Below, piece after piece: positions 38,939-47,284 of a stretch of 64,000 nucleotides of DNA. Under the pieces are notes generated by a model that had not been told where the DNA came from, ran no database searches, and saw only the letters and a program-made list of their open reading frames with translations. A program made the position numbers and the translations under genes. This DNA is from FEB-7 sp963698265 (GTDB lineage: Bacteria; Pseudomonadota; Gammaproteobacteria; Burkholderiales; Usitatibacteraceae): NCBI GenBank assembly GCA_963698265.1, contig CAVOQC010000004.1, positions 682,001 through 746,000 of the forward strand. The letters are read 5' to 3'. Each line of letters opens with the position of its first letter. The first letter of the stretch is position 1.

Positions 38939-40444
38939 ATGGCCAAGAAGAAGACGATACGGACGATCCCCCAGGAACGCACACCCGTCCAGGAGCAGGA
39001 TCCCGCGGAGCGAGCCCGCAATTTCGAGGAAGTCTCCCTCGGCTATCGCCTCGAGGAGGCGCTCGTCGAGTCGGAGCGCTGCCTGATGTGCGCGGACGAG
39101 CCCTGCGTGCGCGGCTGTCCCGTGGGCATCGACATTCCAGGCTTCATCCAGAAGATCGCCGAGAAGCACTACCACGGCGCCTACGACATCATCACGGACA
39201 CGAACCTCCTGCCCTCCATCTGCGGTCGCGTCTGCCCGCAGGAGAACCAGTGCGAAGGTGTGTGCACCGTCGGCGACACCCTCGAACCCGTGGCCATCGG
39301 CAGGCTCGAGCGCTTCGTGGGCGACATGGCCATCAAGGAAGGCTGGGCGAACATCCCCTACATCGAGCCCAACGGCTATCGCGTGGGCATCGTGGGCGCG
39401 GGGCCCGCGGGCATGGCCTGCGCGGCCGACATGGCCAAGGCCGGCTGCGAGGTGGTGGTCTACGAGGCCTTCCACCAACCAGGCGGCGTCCTCAAGTACG
39501 GCATTCCCGATTTCCGCCTGCCCAACGACGTGATCGACGCCGAGATCGAGAAGCTGCGCCGCCTGGGCATCCGCTTCGAGTGCAACACCCTGGTGGGACG
39601 GCTCTTCACCATCGAGCAGATGGTGACCGAAATGGGCTTTCACGCCGTGTTCATCGGCACCGGTGCGGGCTATCCGAGCTTCATGGGCATTCCGGGCGAA
39701 TCGCTCAACGGGGTCTTGTCCGCCAACGAACTGCTCACGCGATGCAACCTCATGCGCGCGCGCGATTTCCCGAACTTCGACACGCCCCTGCAGCCCGGCA
39801 AGCGGGTGACCGTGATAGGCGCCGGAAACACCGCCATGGACGCGATGCGGGTCTCGCTTCGCCTGGGCGCGGAGAAGGTGTACTGCGTCTACCGGCGCAC
39901 CAAGGCCGAGGCGCCCGCCCGCGTGGAGGAAGTGCATCACGCGGAGCAGGAGGGCATCGATTTCCACTGGCTCACGAGCCCGATCGAACTGCTGGGGGAT
40001 TCGTCCAACGCCGTGCGGGCGATGCGCTGCATCCGGATGGAACTGGGCGAGCCCGACGATTCGGGCCGCCGGCGGCCCGTGCCGGTTCCGGGAAGCGAGT
40101 TCGAGATCGAAACGGACATGGTGGTATTCGCCATCGGCACCAACGCCAATCCCATTCTCGGGCAGACGGCGAAGCTGAAGCTTAACAAGCGCGGCTACAT
40201 CGAGACCGACGAGACGCTGGCCACCTCGATAGCCGGCGTCTACGCCGGCGGCGACATCGTCACGGGCGCGGCCACCGTCATCCAGGCCATGGGCGCCGGA
40301 CGCACCGCGGCGCGCGGCATGAAGGCCTACCTCGGCCTTCGCGACACCGACAGCGTGTACACGCCGGATTCCGACGATCCGGCCGGCCGGCGCTTCGGCA
40401 TTCCCGTCGAGGAGCACAACTTCGCCCGGGTACGGCTGCGCTGA
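38939..40444 (+). CDS. NfnB-like / glutamate synthase small-subunit-like flavoprotein
   Basis: Protein of 501 residues. The N-terminus has [4Fe-4S] cysteines CLMCADEPCVRGCPVGIDIP and CGRVCPQENQCEGVC; then FAD (VGIVGAGPAGMACAADMA) and NADPH (VTVIGAGNTAMDAMRVSLRL) folds; and the C-terminal GVYAGGDIVTGAATVIQAMGAG. It fits NfnB, which binds NADPH and the bifurcating FAD. A GltA-like glutamate synthase large subunit is absent nearby, supporting Nfn rather than GOGAT. Next gene begins 55 bp later. Confidence 0.82.
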   Translation: MAKKKTIRTIPQERTPVQEQDPAERARNFEEVSLGYRLEEALVESERCLMCADEPCVRGCPVGIDIPGFIQKIAEKHYHGAYDIITDTNLLPSICGRVCPQENQCEGVCTVGDTLEPVAIGRLERFVGDMAIKEGWANIPYIEPNGYRVGIVGAGPAGMACAADMAKAGCEVVVYEAFHQPGGVLKYGIPDFRLPNDVIDAEIEKLRRLGIRFECNTLVGRLFTIEQMVTEMGFHAVFIGTGAGYPSFMGIPGESLNGVLSANELLTRCNLMRARDFPNFDTPLQPGKRVTVIGAGNTAMDAMRVSLRLGAEKVYCVYRRTKAEAPARVEEVHHAEQEGIDFHWLTSPIELLGDSSNAVRAMRCIRMELGEPDDSGRRRPVPVPGSEFEIETDMVVFAIGTNANPILGQTAKLKLNKRGYIETDETLATSIAGVYAGGDIVTGAATVIQAMGAGRTAARGMKAYLGLRDTDSVYTPDSDDPAGRRFGIPVEEHNFARVRLR

Positions 40445-40499
40445 GCCGCGTGTCCCGGCGAGATCCCCCATTCCGAAGCAATTATCCCAAGGCGAAACC

Positions 40500-42416
40500 A
40501 TGAGTGAAGCGGCCCAGCTGGACCGATCGACGAAGGCACGGGAAGCCGAGGCGCCGCCCGCCCGCGCGAAGCCCGCGAAGGCGCTGCCGGAGCACATCGT
40601 CGAGGTGATCAGCGACTCGGGCGAAGGCGCACAGCGTTGCGGCCAGTCCCTGGCCGCCATCGCCGCGCGCAGCGGCAACGGCATCTGGACCGTCGAGATC
40701 ATTCCCGCGGAGATCCAGCCCCCGGCCCGCAGCGTGGCCGGAGCGAGCGGCATCCGGATCCGCATCGGGACGAAGGCCGTGACCAACGGCGGCGACGAGA
40801 CCGACCTGGCGGTGGCCTTCAACGAGCAGGTGCTGCTCGGCCGCGTGCGTGCGGGCGAACTCAAGCCCGGCGCCACGATCCTCCTGGAAAACGCCTGGCG
40901 GGACAGCCGCGACCCCTCGATCGCCAGTTCCTTCAACGAGACCGTCGAGGCGCTGGCGAAGGGCGGCTTCCGCGTGATCGAGATACCGCTCGAGCGCGAA
41001 TGCCGTGCGCTCATGACCGATGCCCGGCGCGGCAAGAACATGTTCGTGCTGGGCATGCTCTGCAACATCTACAGCTTCGACCTGCAGATCGCCCGCGAGC
41101 AGGTGGCGCTCACCTTCGGCAAGAAGGACCGCTCCATCATCGACTCGAACGTGAAGCTCCTCGAGGCCGGCTTCGCCTGGGGCGAGGCCAATCTCGACTT
41201 CAAGTACGCGATTCCGGCCCAGCGAAGCAAGGTGGCGCAGGTGGTGACCAACGGAAACACCGCGATCGCGCTCGGCGTGCTCGCCTCCGGCATGGACATC
41301 TGCGCCATGTACCCGATCACGCCCGCGACGTCCGCTTCGCACTACCTGTCCGATTGCTTCGAGAAGGTCGGCGGTATGGTTCACCAGGCCGAGGACGAGA
41401 TCGCGGCCTGCGCCTTTGCCATCGGCGCGTCCTACGCCGGGCGCTGCGCGGTGACGATCACCTCCGGCCCCGGCTACTCGCTCAAGCAGGAGGGCCTGGG
41501 GCTCGCCGTCATGGCCGAGATCCCGCTCGTGGTGGTCAACGTGCAGCGTGGCGGCCCCAGCACGGGGCAGCCGACGAAAGTGGAGCAGGGCGACCTGCTC
41601 ACGGCGATCTACGGAAGCCACGGCGACGCGCCGAAGGTGGTCATGGCCGTGAGCGGCATCGAGGATTGCTTCTACTCGATGATCACCGCGAGAAAGATCG
41701 CGGAGACCTTCAACATGGTCGTCGTGGTGCTCTCGGACGCGAGCCTCGCCACGGCCCAGACGCCGTTCCCGCGACCGACTTTCAACGAGGATTGGCTGGC
41801 GCCGCCGATCGACCAGTCGCCGTTGCCCGCGGGTGCCAAGGCCTACGACTGGGATTCCGTCACCGGTATCGCGAAGCGATTCATTCCGGGCCAGCCGGGC
41901 GGCATGCATACGGTCACGGGGCTCGCCCACGACCGCCTGAGCAAGGTCGCCTATGACCCGTCGATCAACGAGGAGGGGCTTCGCGCCCGAAGCCTCAAGC
42001 TCGCGGCGCTGCAGAAGACGCTCAAGACCCCGCCCGTGTTCGGCGATCCCGAGGGCGACCTCCTGGTCGTTGGCTGGGGAAGCAACAAGGGCGTGATCGA
42101 GGAGGCGGTGGAGCGTCTTCGCGCCGAGGGGGAGAAGGTCTCTTCGTTGCATCTTCGCTTCATCCAGCCGATGCCCTCCGGCATCCGCGAGATCCTCAAG
42201 CGCTTCGGCAAGGTGATCGCAGTCGAGGGTGGCTGGGGCGATCGCCTCGAGGACGAGCTCATCGACGAGGACAACCGCCGCTACACGGCGCTCGCGATGA
42301 TGCTGCGCTCGCGATTCCTGGTCGACGTCGACTGCTGGAGCGAGGCGCGCGGGCAGCCGATCAAGCCCGGCAACGTGGTGAAGGCGCTGCGCGCCAAACT
42401 CGAGGAAGGACGATAG
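40500..42416 (+). CDS. 2-oxoacid:acceptor oxidoreductase, fused gamma-alpha subunit (second copy)
   Basis: Protein of 638 residues. Gamma domain at ~20-220 (ISDSGEGAQRCGQSLAAIAA in place of GxGGQG; SNVKLLEAGFAWGE near its end). Alpha domain from ~240: AMYPITPATSASHYL, QAEDEIAACAFAIGASYAGR, TSGPGYSLKQEGLGLA, and GGPSTGQPTKVEQGDLL. C-terminal domain II has LLVVGWGSNKGVIEEAVE. It works with the beta subunit encoded 2 bp downstream. It is clearly a different branch from the first copy at 19.3 kb. Confidence 0.85.
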   Translation: MSEAAQLDRSTKAREAEAPPARAKPAKALPEHIVEVISDSGEGAQRCGQSLAAIAARSGNGIWTVEIIPAEIQPPARSVAGASGIRIRIGTKAVTNGGDETDLAVAFNEQVLLGRVRAGELKPGATILLENAWRDSRDPSIASSFNETVEALAKGGFRVIEIPLERECRALMTDARRGKNMFVLGMLCNIYSFDLQIAREQVALTFGKKDRSIIDSNVKLLEAGFAWGEANLDFKYAIPAQRSKVAQVVTNGNTAIALGVLASGMDICAMYPITPATSASHYLSDCFEKVGGMVHQAEDEIAACAFAIGASYAGRCAVTITSGPGYSLKQEGLGLAVMAEIPLVVVNVQRGGPSTGQPTKVEQGDLLTAIYGSHGDAPKVVMAVSGIEDCFYSMITARKIAETFNMVVVVLSDASLATAQTPFPRPTFNEDWLAPPIDQSPLPAGAKAYDWDSVTGIAKRFIPGQPGGMHTVTGLAHDRLSKVAYDPSINEEGLRARSLKLAALQKTLKTPPVFGDPEGDLLVVGWGSNKGVIEEAVERLRAEGEKVSSLHLRFIQPMPSGIREILKRFGKVIAVEGGWGDRLEDELIDEDNRRYTALAMMLRSRFLVDVDCWSEARGQPIKPGNVVKALRAKLEEGR

Positions 42417-42418
42417 CC

Positions 42419-43402
42419 ATGGCCAAGCCACTCTCCCAATGCATCATCAAGCTACACGAGGCCCAGCACAGCCTCGAGGACTACCAGGGCGGCGTGCCGC
42501 GGTGGTGCAACGGCTGCGGCGACAACGCGATCCTCGCCGCGGTGCAGCGACTCTGCCGCGACGAGAACCTCGAGCCGGAGAAAACGGTGTTCGTCTCCGG
42601 GATCGGCTGCTCGAGCCGATTCCCCCACTACATGAAGACCTACGGTTTCCACGGAATCCACGGCCGGGCCTTCCCGATCGCCGAGGGCGTGAAGATGGCG
42701 AGGCCGGACTTGCACGTCTTCGTGAACACCGGCGACGGCGACTGCTGCAGCATCGGCGCAGCGCACTGGATCCACGCGATCCGCTACAACATGAACCTCA
42801 CCGTGATCCTGCACGACAACCACGTCTACGGGCTCACCAAGAAGCAGGCCTCGCCGACCTCGCCGATCGGGTTCAAGAGCAACACGACCCCGCGCGGATC
42901 GATCCTCGAGGCGCTGAACCCCCTTACCGTGACGCTGGGCGTGCAAAACGTGTCCTTCGTGGCCCAGGGCGTGGACTGGATTCCCGAGCTCCTCTACGAC
43001 ATCGTCTCCAAGGCGTTCCACCACCGCGGCTTTTCCTTCATCCGGATCATCCAGCGCTGCCCGGAGTTCCTGCCGAAGATGTTCGAGCCGTGGCTGCACG
43101 ATCCAGGCAAGACGCTGCTGCTCACCCACCCGAACGGACTTCAGCCGAGCGCGGAGCTCGCGCGCACGTACAAGAACCAGCGCGAGCACGATCCGCTGGA
43201 CATCCACCGGGCCCGGGAGATCGCCTCCTCGGAGGACCCGATTCCCGTCGGCATCCTCTACCGGAACCCGGAGGTTCCCTGCTACGAGGACCTGCGCGGG
43301 GCAGGCGGGCCGCGGACGGTGGAAGCCATCCGCAAGGGCCTGGATGCGGAGTTCGACAAGTTCACCTTCTGGCCCGACGATAGCCAGAGCCGCGCCGCCT
43401 AG
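42419..43402 (+). CDS. 2-oxoacid:acceptor oxidoreductase, beta (TPP) subunit (second copy)
   Basis: Protein of 327 residues. Cluster cysteines in RWCNGCGDNAILAAVQ and SGIGCSSRFPHY; TPP site NTGDGDCCSIGAAHWIHAIR ending in LHDNHVYGLTKKQAS. FCRIIQRCPEF-type Cys near residue 210 (IRIIQRCPEF) is a likely further cluster ligand. It completes the second oxidoreductase, which sits between the Nfn-like pair and a ferredoxin-containing protein, suggesting a closed route between NAD(P)H, ferredoxin and a 2-oxoacid. Confidence 0.85.
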   Translation: MAKPLSQCIIKLHEAQHSLEDYQGGVPRWCNGCGDNAILAAVQRLCRDENLEPEKTVFVSGIGCSSRFPHYMKTYGFHGIHGRAFPIAEGVKMARPDLHVFVNTGDGDCCSIGAAHWIHAIRYNMNLTVILHDNHVYGLTKKQASPTSPIGFKSNTTPRGSILEALNPLTVTLGVQNVSFVAQGVDWIPELLYDIVSKAFHHRGFSFIRIIQRCPEFLPKMFEPWLHDPGKTLLLTHPNGLQPSAELARTYKNQREHDPLDIHRAREIASSEDPIPVGILYRNPEVPCYEDLRGAGGPRTVEAIRKGLDAEFDKFTFWPDDSQSRAA

Positions 43403-43438
43403 TCACCGGGCGCGATAACAAAGCAGAGGCGGGCAGCA

Positions 43439-45670
43439 ATGGACATGGCGGCACGATTCCAGGACCAGCAGGTCTTCCACATGACGGGCAGGCGATCCGG
43501 CGACGGCCTCGCGGCCCTGGACAAGGCCCCGATGCGCCCGGCGCTTTTCGCCGGCTATCGGGATCTCACGCGCCTGCGGCACGATTTTCCGCTGGTCCTC
43601 GTGGAGAGCGGCGCCACCGACGGCTACGCCGTGTCGCTCACCCTGCTCGTGAACCACGTCATCGAGACGCTGGCGCCACGGGGCATCGAGGGCGAACGCC
43701 TGCGCAAGCACGTCCTGCGGCTCGAGCGCGAGTTGCGGGCAAGCCTCGCCGGGGGCGTCGAAGGAGACCTTTCGGAACTCTGGGCCGCCGCCGCGGCGAA
43801 GCTCGCCTCCGATGCCGACGAGAGCGTGTCCAAGGTGCTTGCCCTTGCCGGGGATTCCCTCGGAGTCGATGGCGCGCTGGTCGATTGCGACGATCGCCTG
43901 CCGTCCCGGCTCATGATCCACGCCTGGCGGCACGTGCAGGCCCAGAAGGCAGCCCTCTTCCACGGGCACCTCGACCGCCTGCAGCGCAGGCTCTCGGACA
44001 TCCTGCGCGCCGCGTTCGTGCGCTCCGAGGCCGGGCAGCGGCCCGATGCGCTGCGCGCTTCCTTCGGCGGCATGCACGCGGACGAATTCGATTTCACGGC
44101 GATGTCGCGGCTCGTCTCGCGCGGCGCCCCCAAGGACCAGCTGCCGGCGCCGCGCAGGCGTCGCATCGAGTGGGCGCTGTCGGTGCTGACCTCCCAGCGC
44201 TTCCATGCGTCGAGGTCGCTCCCCGGGTCCGAGGAGGCGACCTACGGGTTCCTGTTCGAGAACGTGGCCGAATCCGTGGCGGCCTACCGGGAGCGGCTTC
44301 CCCGGGTGGTCGAACTCGTGAAGGCGATCGCGATCGCCGAACTCGAGGCCCGGAACGGCTACGACGAGAAGGATCACGACCCGTTCTTCGAGGCCTACGA
44401 GGCGAGCTCCCTCACCGCGGACGACCTGGCCCTGTTCCCGGATTACCTGGTGTGCATTCCCGCCGATCGCAACGACGCCCCGGAGAACGCCGGCCTCATG
44501 GACACGCTTTCCTCCGGGCTTCCGGTGAAGGTCGTGGTGCAGGTGAACGACCTCCTCGAGGAGGCCTCGATCGGCACCGGCCACTTCGCCTTCGGGGTAC
44601 GCAGCGCGCGGCTCGCCACCGCCGCCATGGGGCTGGGCGGGATGTTCGTGCTACAGGCCGCGAGCTCGAGCCTCTACCGGCTGCGCAACCGGATCGAGCA
44701 CGGCATGGGCTGCAGCGGGCCGGCGCTCTTCAGCGTGTTCGCCGGTGCGCCCGGGGCGGCCGGGGAACTCCCGCGTTACCTCACCGCGGCGGCCGCGATG
44801 GAATCGCGTGCGTTTCCGGCCTTCGTCTACGATGCGGCGGGGGGCGAGAACTGGGCCACGCGCTTCAGCATCGAGCACAACCGCAATCCGGAAACCGACT
44901 GGCCGAATGAGCCGCTCGAGTATGCCGACGAGCAAATGCAGCGGGTGCGCGGGGAAACCGCCTTCACCTACGCGGATTTCGCGATGTGCGACAGGCGAAA
45001 CGCCGCTCACTTCGCGGTCGTGCCGCGCGACCGGTGGACGAGCGCGATGGTGCCGGCCGTGGACTGGCTCGCCTTGCCGGAGCGCGAGGCCACCGAGCGC
45101 ATCCCTTACCTGCTCGCGGTCGATGGGGACGACGCGCTGCACCGGGTGCTGGTCGATTCCCGGATGATGCAGGCCACGAAGCGCTGCCTGCTATTGTGGC
45201 ACCGCATCCAGGAGCACGCCGGCATCCACGATTCGCACGCGGAACGGCTCCTGGCCCGCGAGAAGGCCGCATGGGAGATTTCGAAGAACCAGGAACTGGA
45301 TGCGCTGCGGAAAGCAACGGCGGGCGCGCCTACCGTCGTCTCCGAAGCGCCGCCTCCCGCCGCCGGCGCCGTCGCCGCCGCCGTGGCGGCATCCGCTCCG
45401 CCTCCGGAGGAGAAGCCTCCTTCCGACGATCCCTGGATCGAGACGGCCCGCTGCCCGAGCTGCAACGAGTGCCAGCTCATCAATCCCGAGCTGTTCGTCT
45501 ACAATGAAAACAAGCAGGCCTACATCAAGGATGCAAGCGCGGGGACGTTTCGTCAGCTCGTCGAGGCGGCCGAGACCTGCCAGGTCGCGATCATCCACCC
45601 GGGCAAGCCGCGCAATCCCGACGAGCCGGGCCTGGAGGAATTGATGAAGCGGGCCGAGGCGTTCAACTAG
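43439..45670 (+). CDS. Large protein with NifJ-TPP-domain-like region and C-terminal [4Fe-4S] ferredoxin domain
   Basis: Protein of 743 residues, not a recognised family. Residues ~1-330 are mostly helical with no motif I know. Residues ~350-520 (GLPVKVVVQVNDLLEEASIG, MGLGGMFVLQAASSSLYRLR, then MESRAFPAFVYDAAGG and EHNRNPETDWP) read like the last domain of pyruvate:ferredoxin oxidoreductase NifJ (VKVLVLDTEVYSNTGG; YGYVYVA; GYWPLYRYDP), but the TPP-binding GDG...NN residues are missing. Near 625-650 is an Ala/Pro-rich linker. Residues ~665-743 hold a ferredoxin domain with CPSCNEC and a later ETC. It is last in the Nfn/2-oxoacid oxidoreductase operon and may be its dedicated electron acceptor or a scaffold. 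The NifJ link is from eye alignment. Confidence 0.55.
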   Translation: MDMAARFQDQQVFHMTGRRSGDGLAALDKAPMRPALFAGYRDLTRLRHDFPLVLVESGATDGYAVSLTLLVNHVIETLAPRGIEGERLRKHVLRLERELRASLAGGVEGDLSELWAAAAAKLASDADESVSKVLALAGDSLGVDGALVDCDDRLPSRLMIHAWRHVQAQKAALFHGHLDRLQRRLSDILRAAFVRSEAGQRPDALRASFGGMHADEFDFTAMSRLVSRGAPKDQLPAPRRRRIEWALSVLTSQRFHASRSLPGSEEATYGFLFENVAESVAAYRERLPRVVELVKAIAIAELEARNGYDEKDHDPFFEAYEASSLTADDLALFPDYLVCIPADRNDAPENAGLMDTLSSGLPVKVVVQVNDLLEEASIGTGHFAFGVRSARLATAAMGLGGMFVLQAASSSLYRLRNRIEHGMGCSGPALFSVFAGAPGAAGELPRYLTAAAAMESRAFPAFVYDAAGGENWATRFSIEHNRNPETDWPNEPLEYADEQMQRVRGETAFTYADFAMCDRRNAAHFAVVPRDRWTSAMVPAVDWLALPEREATERIPYLLAVDGDDALHRVLVDSRMMQATKRCLLLWHRIQEHAGIHDSHAERLLAREKAAWEISKNQELDALRKATAGAPTVVSEAPPPAAGAVAAAVAASAPPPEEKPPSDDPWIETARCPSCNECQLINPELFVYNENKQAYIKDASAGTFRQLVEAAETCQVAIIHPGKPRNPDEPGLEELMKRAEAFN

Positions 45671-45737
45671 GCGCCTGCCCCGCGCCTTCCGCAGGGCGAG
45701 ACCTTCTGCGCAACCTGGGCAGGAAACGGAACTCCAC

Positions 45738-46916
45738 ATGCGCATGACCGTCGTCATCGCCGCATTCGCGGCTTTCGCGAACCTCGCGGCATCCGCCGAG
45801 CAGATCGACTTCTACGAGCAGCCCGGCTATCGCGGGCGAAGCGTCTCCATCACGCAGCAGGCGCCCGACCTCGGCTTCCGCGGCTTCGGGGGCGGCGCCG
45901 CGTCGATGACCGTGAAGAGCGGCGTCTGGGAGGTGTGCTCGCAGGCCCATTTCCAGGGCCGGTGCCGGATCTTCGGCCCGGGCGAGTACGAATCGCTCGG
46001 CGGGGCGCAGGAGCGGGTCTCCTCCGCGCGCCCCTCCGCTTCAGCGGGCAGGGAGGCAGCCGCCGATGGCCCCAGCCGTCGTGGCGCGCAGGAGGGCGAG
46101 GTATCCCTGTTCGACCGTCGCAACTTCGCGGGGCCGCTGGGAACGCTGACCGGCGCCGTGCCCGACCTGGACCGTATAGGCATCAACGATGCGGTGGCGT
46201 CCCTCGTGGTGGGCCAGGGAACGTGGGAGTTCTGCACGGACGCGCACTACCGGGGCCGGTGCCGCAGCTTCGGACCGGGCCGTTACCCCTCGATTCCCGA
46301 CGGGGAGGACGACGCCTATTCGTCGGCGCGTCCCGTGCAGCCTGCGGTTGCCGAGGAACGCTGGAATGACGCCGGCAACGCCGAGGTACTGCTCTACGAC
46401 CGCCGCGACTTCGGCGGCCCGCTGCGCACGCTCCACCGCGAGACGCCGGACTTCGGCCCGCTGGGCTTCAACGACGCCGTCGCATCGATCATCGTCCAGC
46501 GCGGAACGTGGCAGTTCTGCACCGATGCCTCCTATCGGGGAGAGTGCCGGACCTACGGCCCCGGCCGCTATCCGTCGCTTCCCGCCGGCCAGGACGATCG
46601 GTACTCGTCTGCGCGGCCCGTGGATGGCGGGCGGGATGCACGCGGCCGCGGCCGGCACGACGAAAGGGTCGCGCGCATCCGCCTCTTCGAATTCGGCCAG
46701 TTCGGCGGCCGCTCCATCTGGCTCGAGACCTCGACACCGGACCTGGATCGCATCGGATTCAACGATCGCGCCGATTCGGCGATCGTCGAGGGCGGTACGT
46801 GGATCCTGTGCTCCGATGCGAACCGGAACGGCGAGTGCCGCGCGTTCGGGCCGGGAGAGTATCCGACGCTGCCGCCCGAGCTCCGCTCGCGGATTTCCTC
46901 CGCTTATACCCGCTAG
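45738..46916 (+). CDS. Secreted beta/gamma-crystallin repeat protein
   Basis: Protein of 392 residues with a signal peptide ending near ASAEQ. Four crystallin domains, each with two Greek-key motifs: the first key begins with patterns such as IDFYEQPGYRGRSVSI, VSLFDRRNFAGPLGTL, VLLYDRRDFGGPLRTL and IRLFEFGQFGGRSIWL, and the second ends in RCRIFGPGEY-type segments (CRSFGPGRYPS, CRTYGPGRYPS, CRAFGPGEYPT). Each second key has a paired Cys (EVCSQ...CRIF). The linkers are Arg/Gly-rich. Such domains bind calcium and stabilise extracellular proteins. Function here unknown; it follows the oxidoreductase operon by 67 bp. Confidence 0.8.
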   Translation: MRMTVVIAAFAAFANLAASAEQIDFYEQPGYRGRSVSITQQAPDLGFRGFGGGAASMTVKSGVWEVCSQAHFQGRCRIFGPGEYESLGGAQERVSSARPSASAGREAAADGPSRRGAQEGEVSLFDRRNFAGPLGTLTGAVPDLDRIGINDAVASLVVGQGTWEFCTDAHYRGRCRSFGPGRYPSIPDGEDDAYSSARPVQPAVAEERWNDAGNAEVLLYDRRDFGGPLRTLHRETPDFGPLGFNDAVASIIVQRGTWQFCTDASYRGECRTYGPGRYPSLPAGQDDRYSSARPVDGGRDARGRGRHDERVARIRLFEFGQFGGRSIWLETSTPDLDRIGFNDRADSAIVEGGTWILCSDANRNGECRAFGPGEYPTLPPELRSRISSAYTR

Positions 46917-46919
46917 GGG

Positions 46920-47228
46920 CTATTTCGCCCGAAACCGGTACCAGGTCTCGTCGAGGAACGCGGCGATGTGCTCCTCGTCCTCGGGGAACAGCCCGATATT
47001 GAGCGCAGTGTTGCACTGCGCCACCTGCGACTTGAGCTTGGCCCAGCTCGTCACCTTGCGGTCCTTGCGCACATAGATGGCACCGACTGGGCCCCGGAAC
47101 TCCCTCTGGTGGCATGCCTCGCACTTGCTGGCCTCGACGAGTTTTGCCCCCTCGGGCGCACTGGGAGCGGCGGCACTGCAAAGCGGCATGACGAAGGCGA
47201 GGCTGGCTGCTGCTGTTCGGATTCGCAT
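46920..47228 (-). CDS. Small periplasmic monohaem cytochrome c
   Basis: Protein of 102 residues with a signal peptide to about CSAAAPS. Haem motif SKCEACHQ; the C-terminal part has AALNIGLFPEDEEHIAAFL, without a clear Met ligand, so the sixth ligand may be another residue. It lies 57 bp downstream of the TonB receptor and nirS on the same strand, so it may belong to their transcript and donate electrons to NirS. It is convergent with the crystallin gene, 3 bp apart. Confidence 0.75.
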   Translation of the reverse strand: MRIRTAAASLAFVMPLCSAAAPSAPEGAKLVEASKCEACHQREFRGPVGAIYVRKDRKVTSWAKLKSQVAQCNTALNIGLFPEDEEHIAAFLDETWYRFRAK

Positions 47229-47284
47229 CGCGTCTCCCGGAGGCTGGCTTGACGCGAAATTCTACCTCGGTCCTGTCCGGGCGG

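Noticed and set aside
38939..40444. Glutamate synthase small subunit GltD
   Set aside because: No large subunit is near and an NfnA-like partner is directly upstream, which fits Nfn better.
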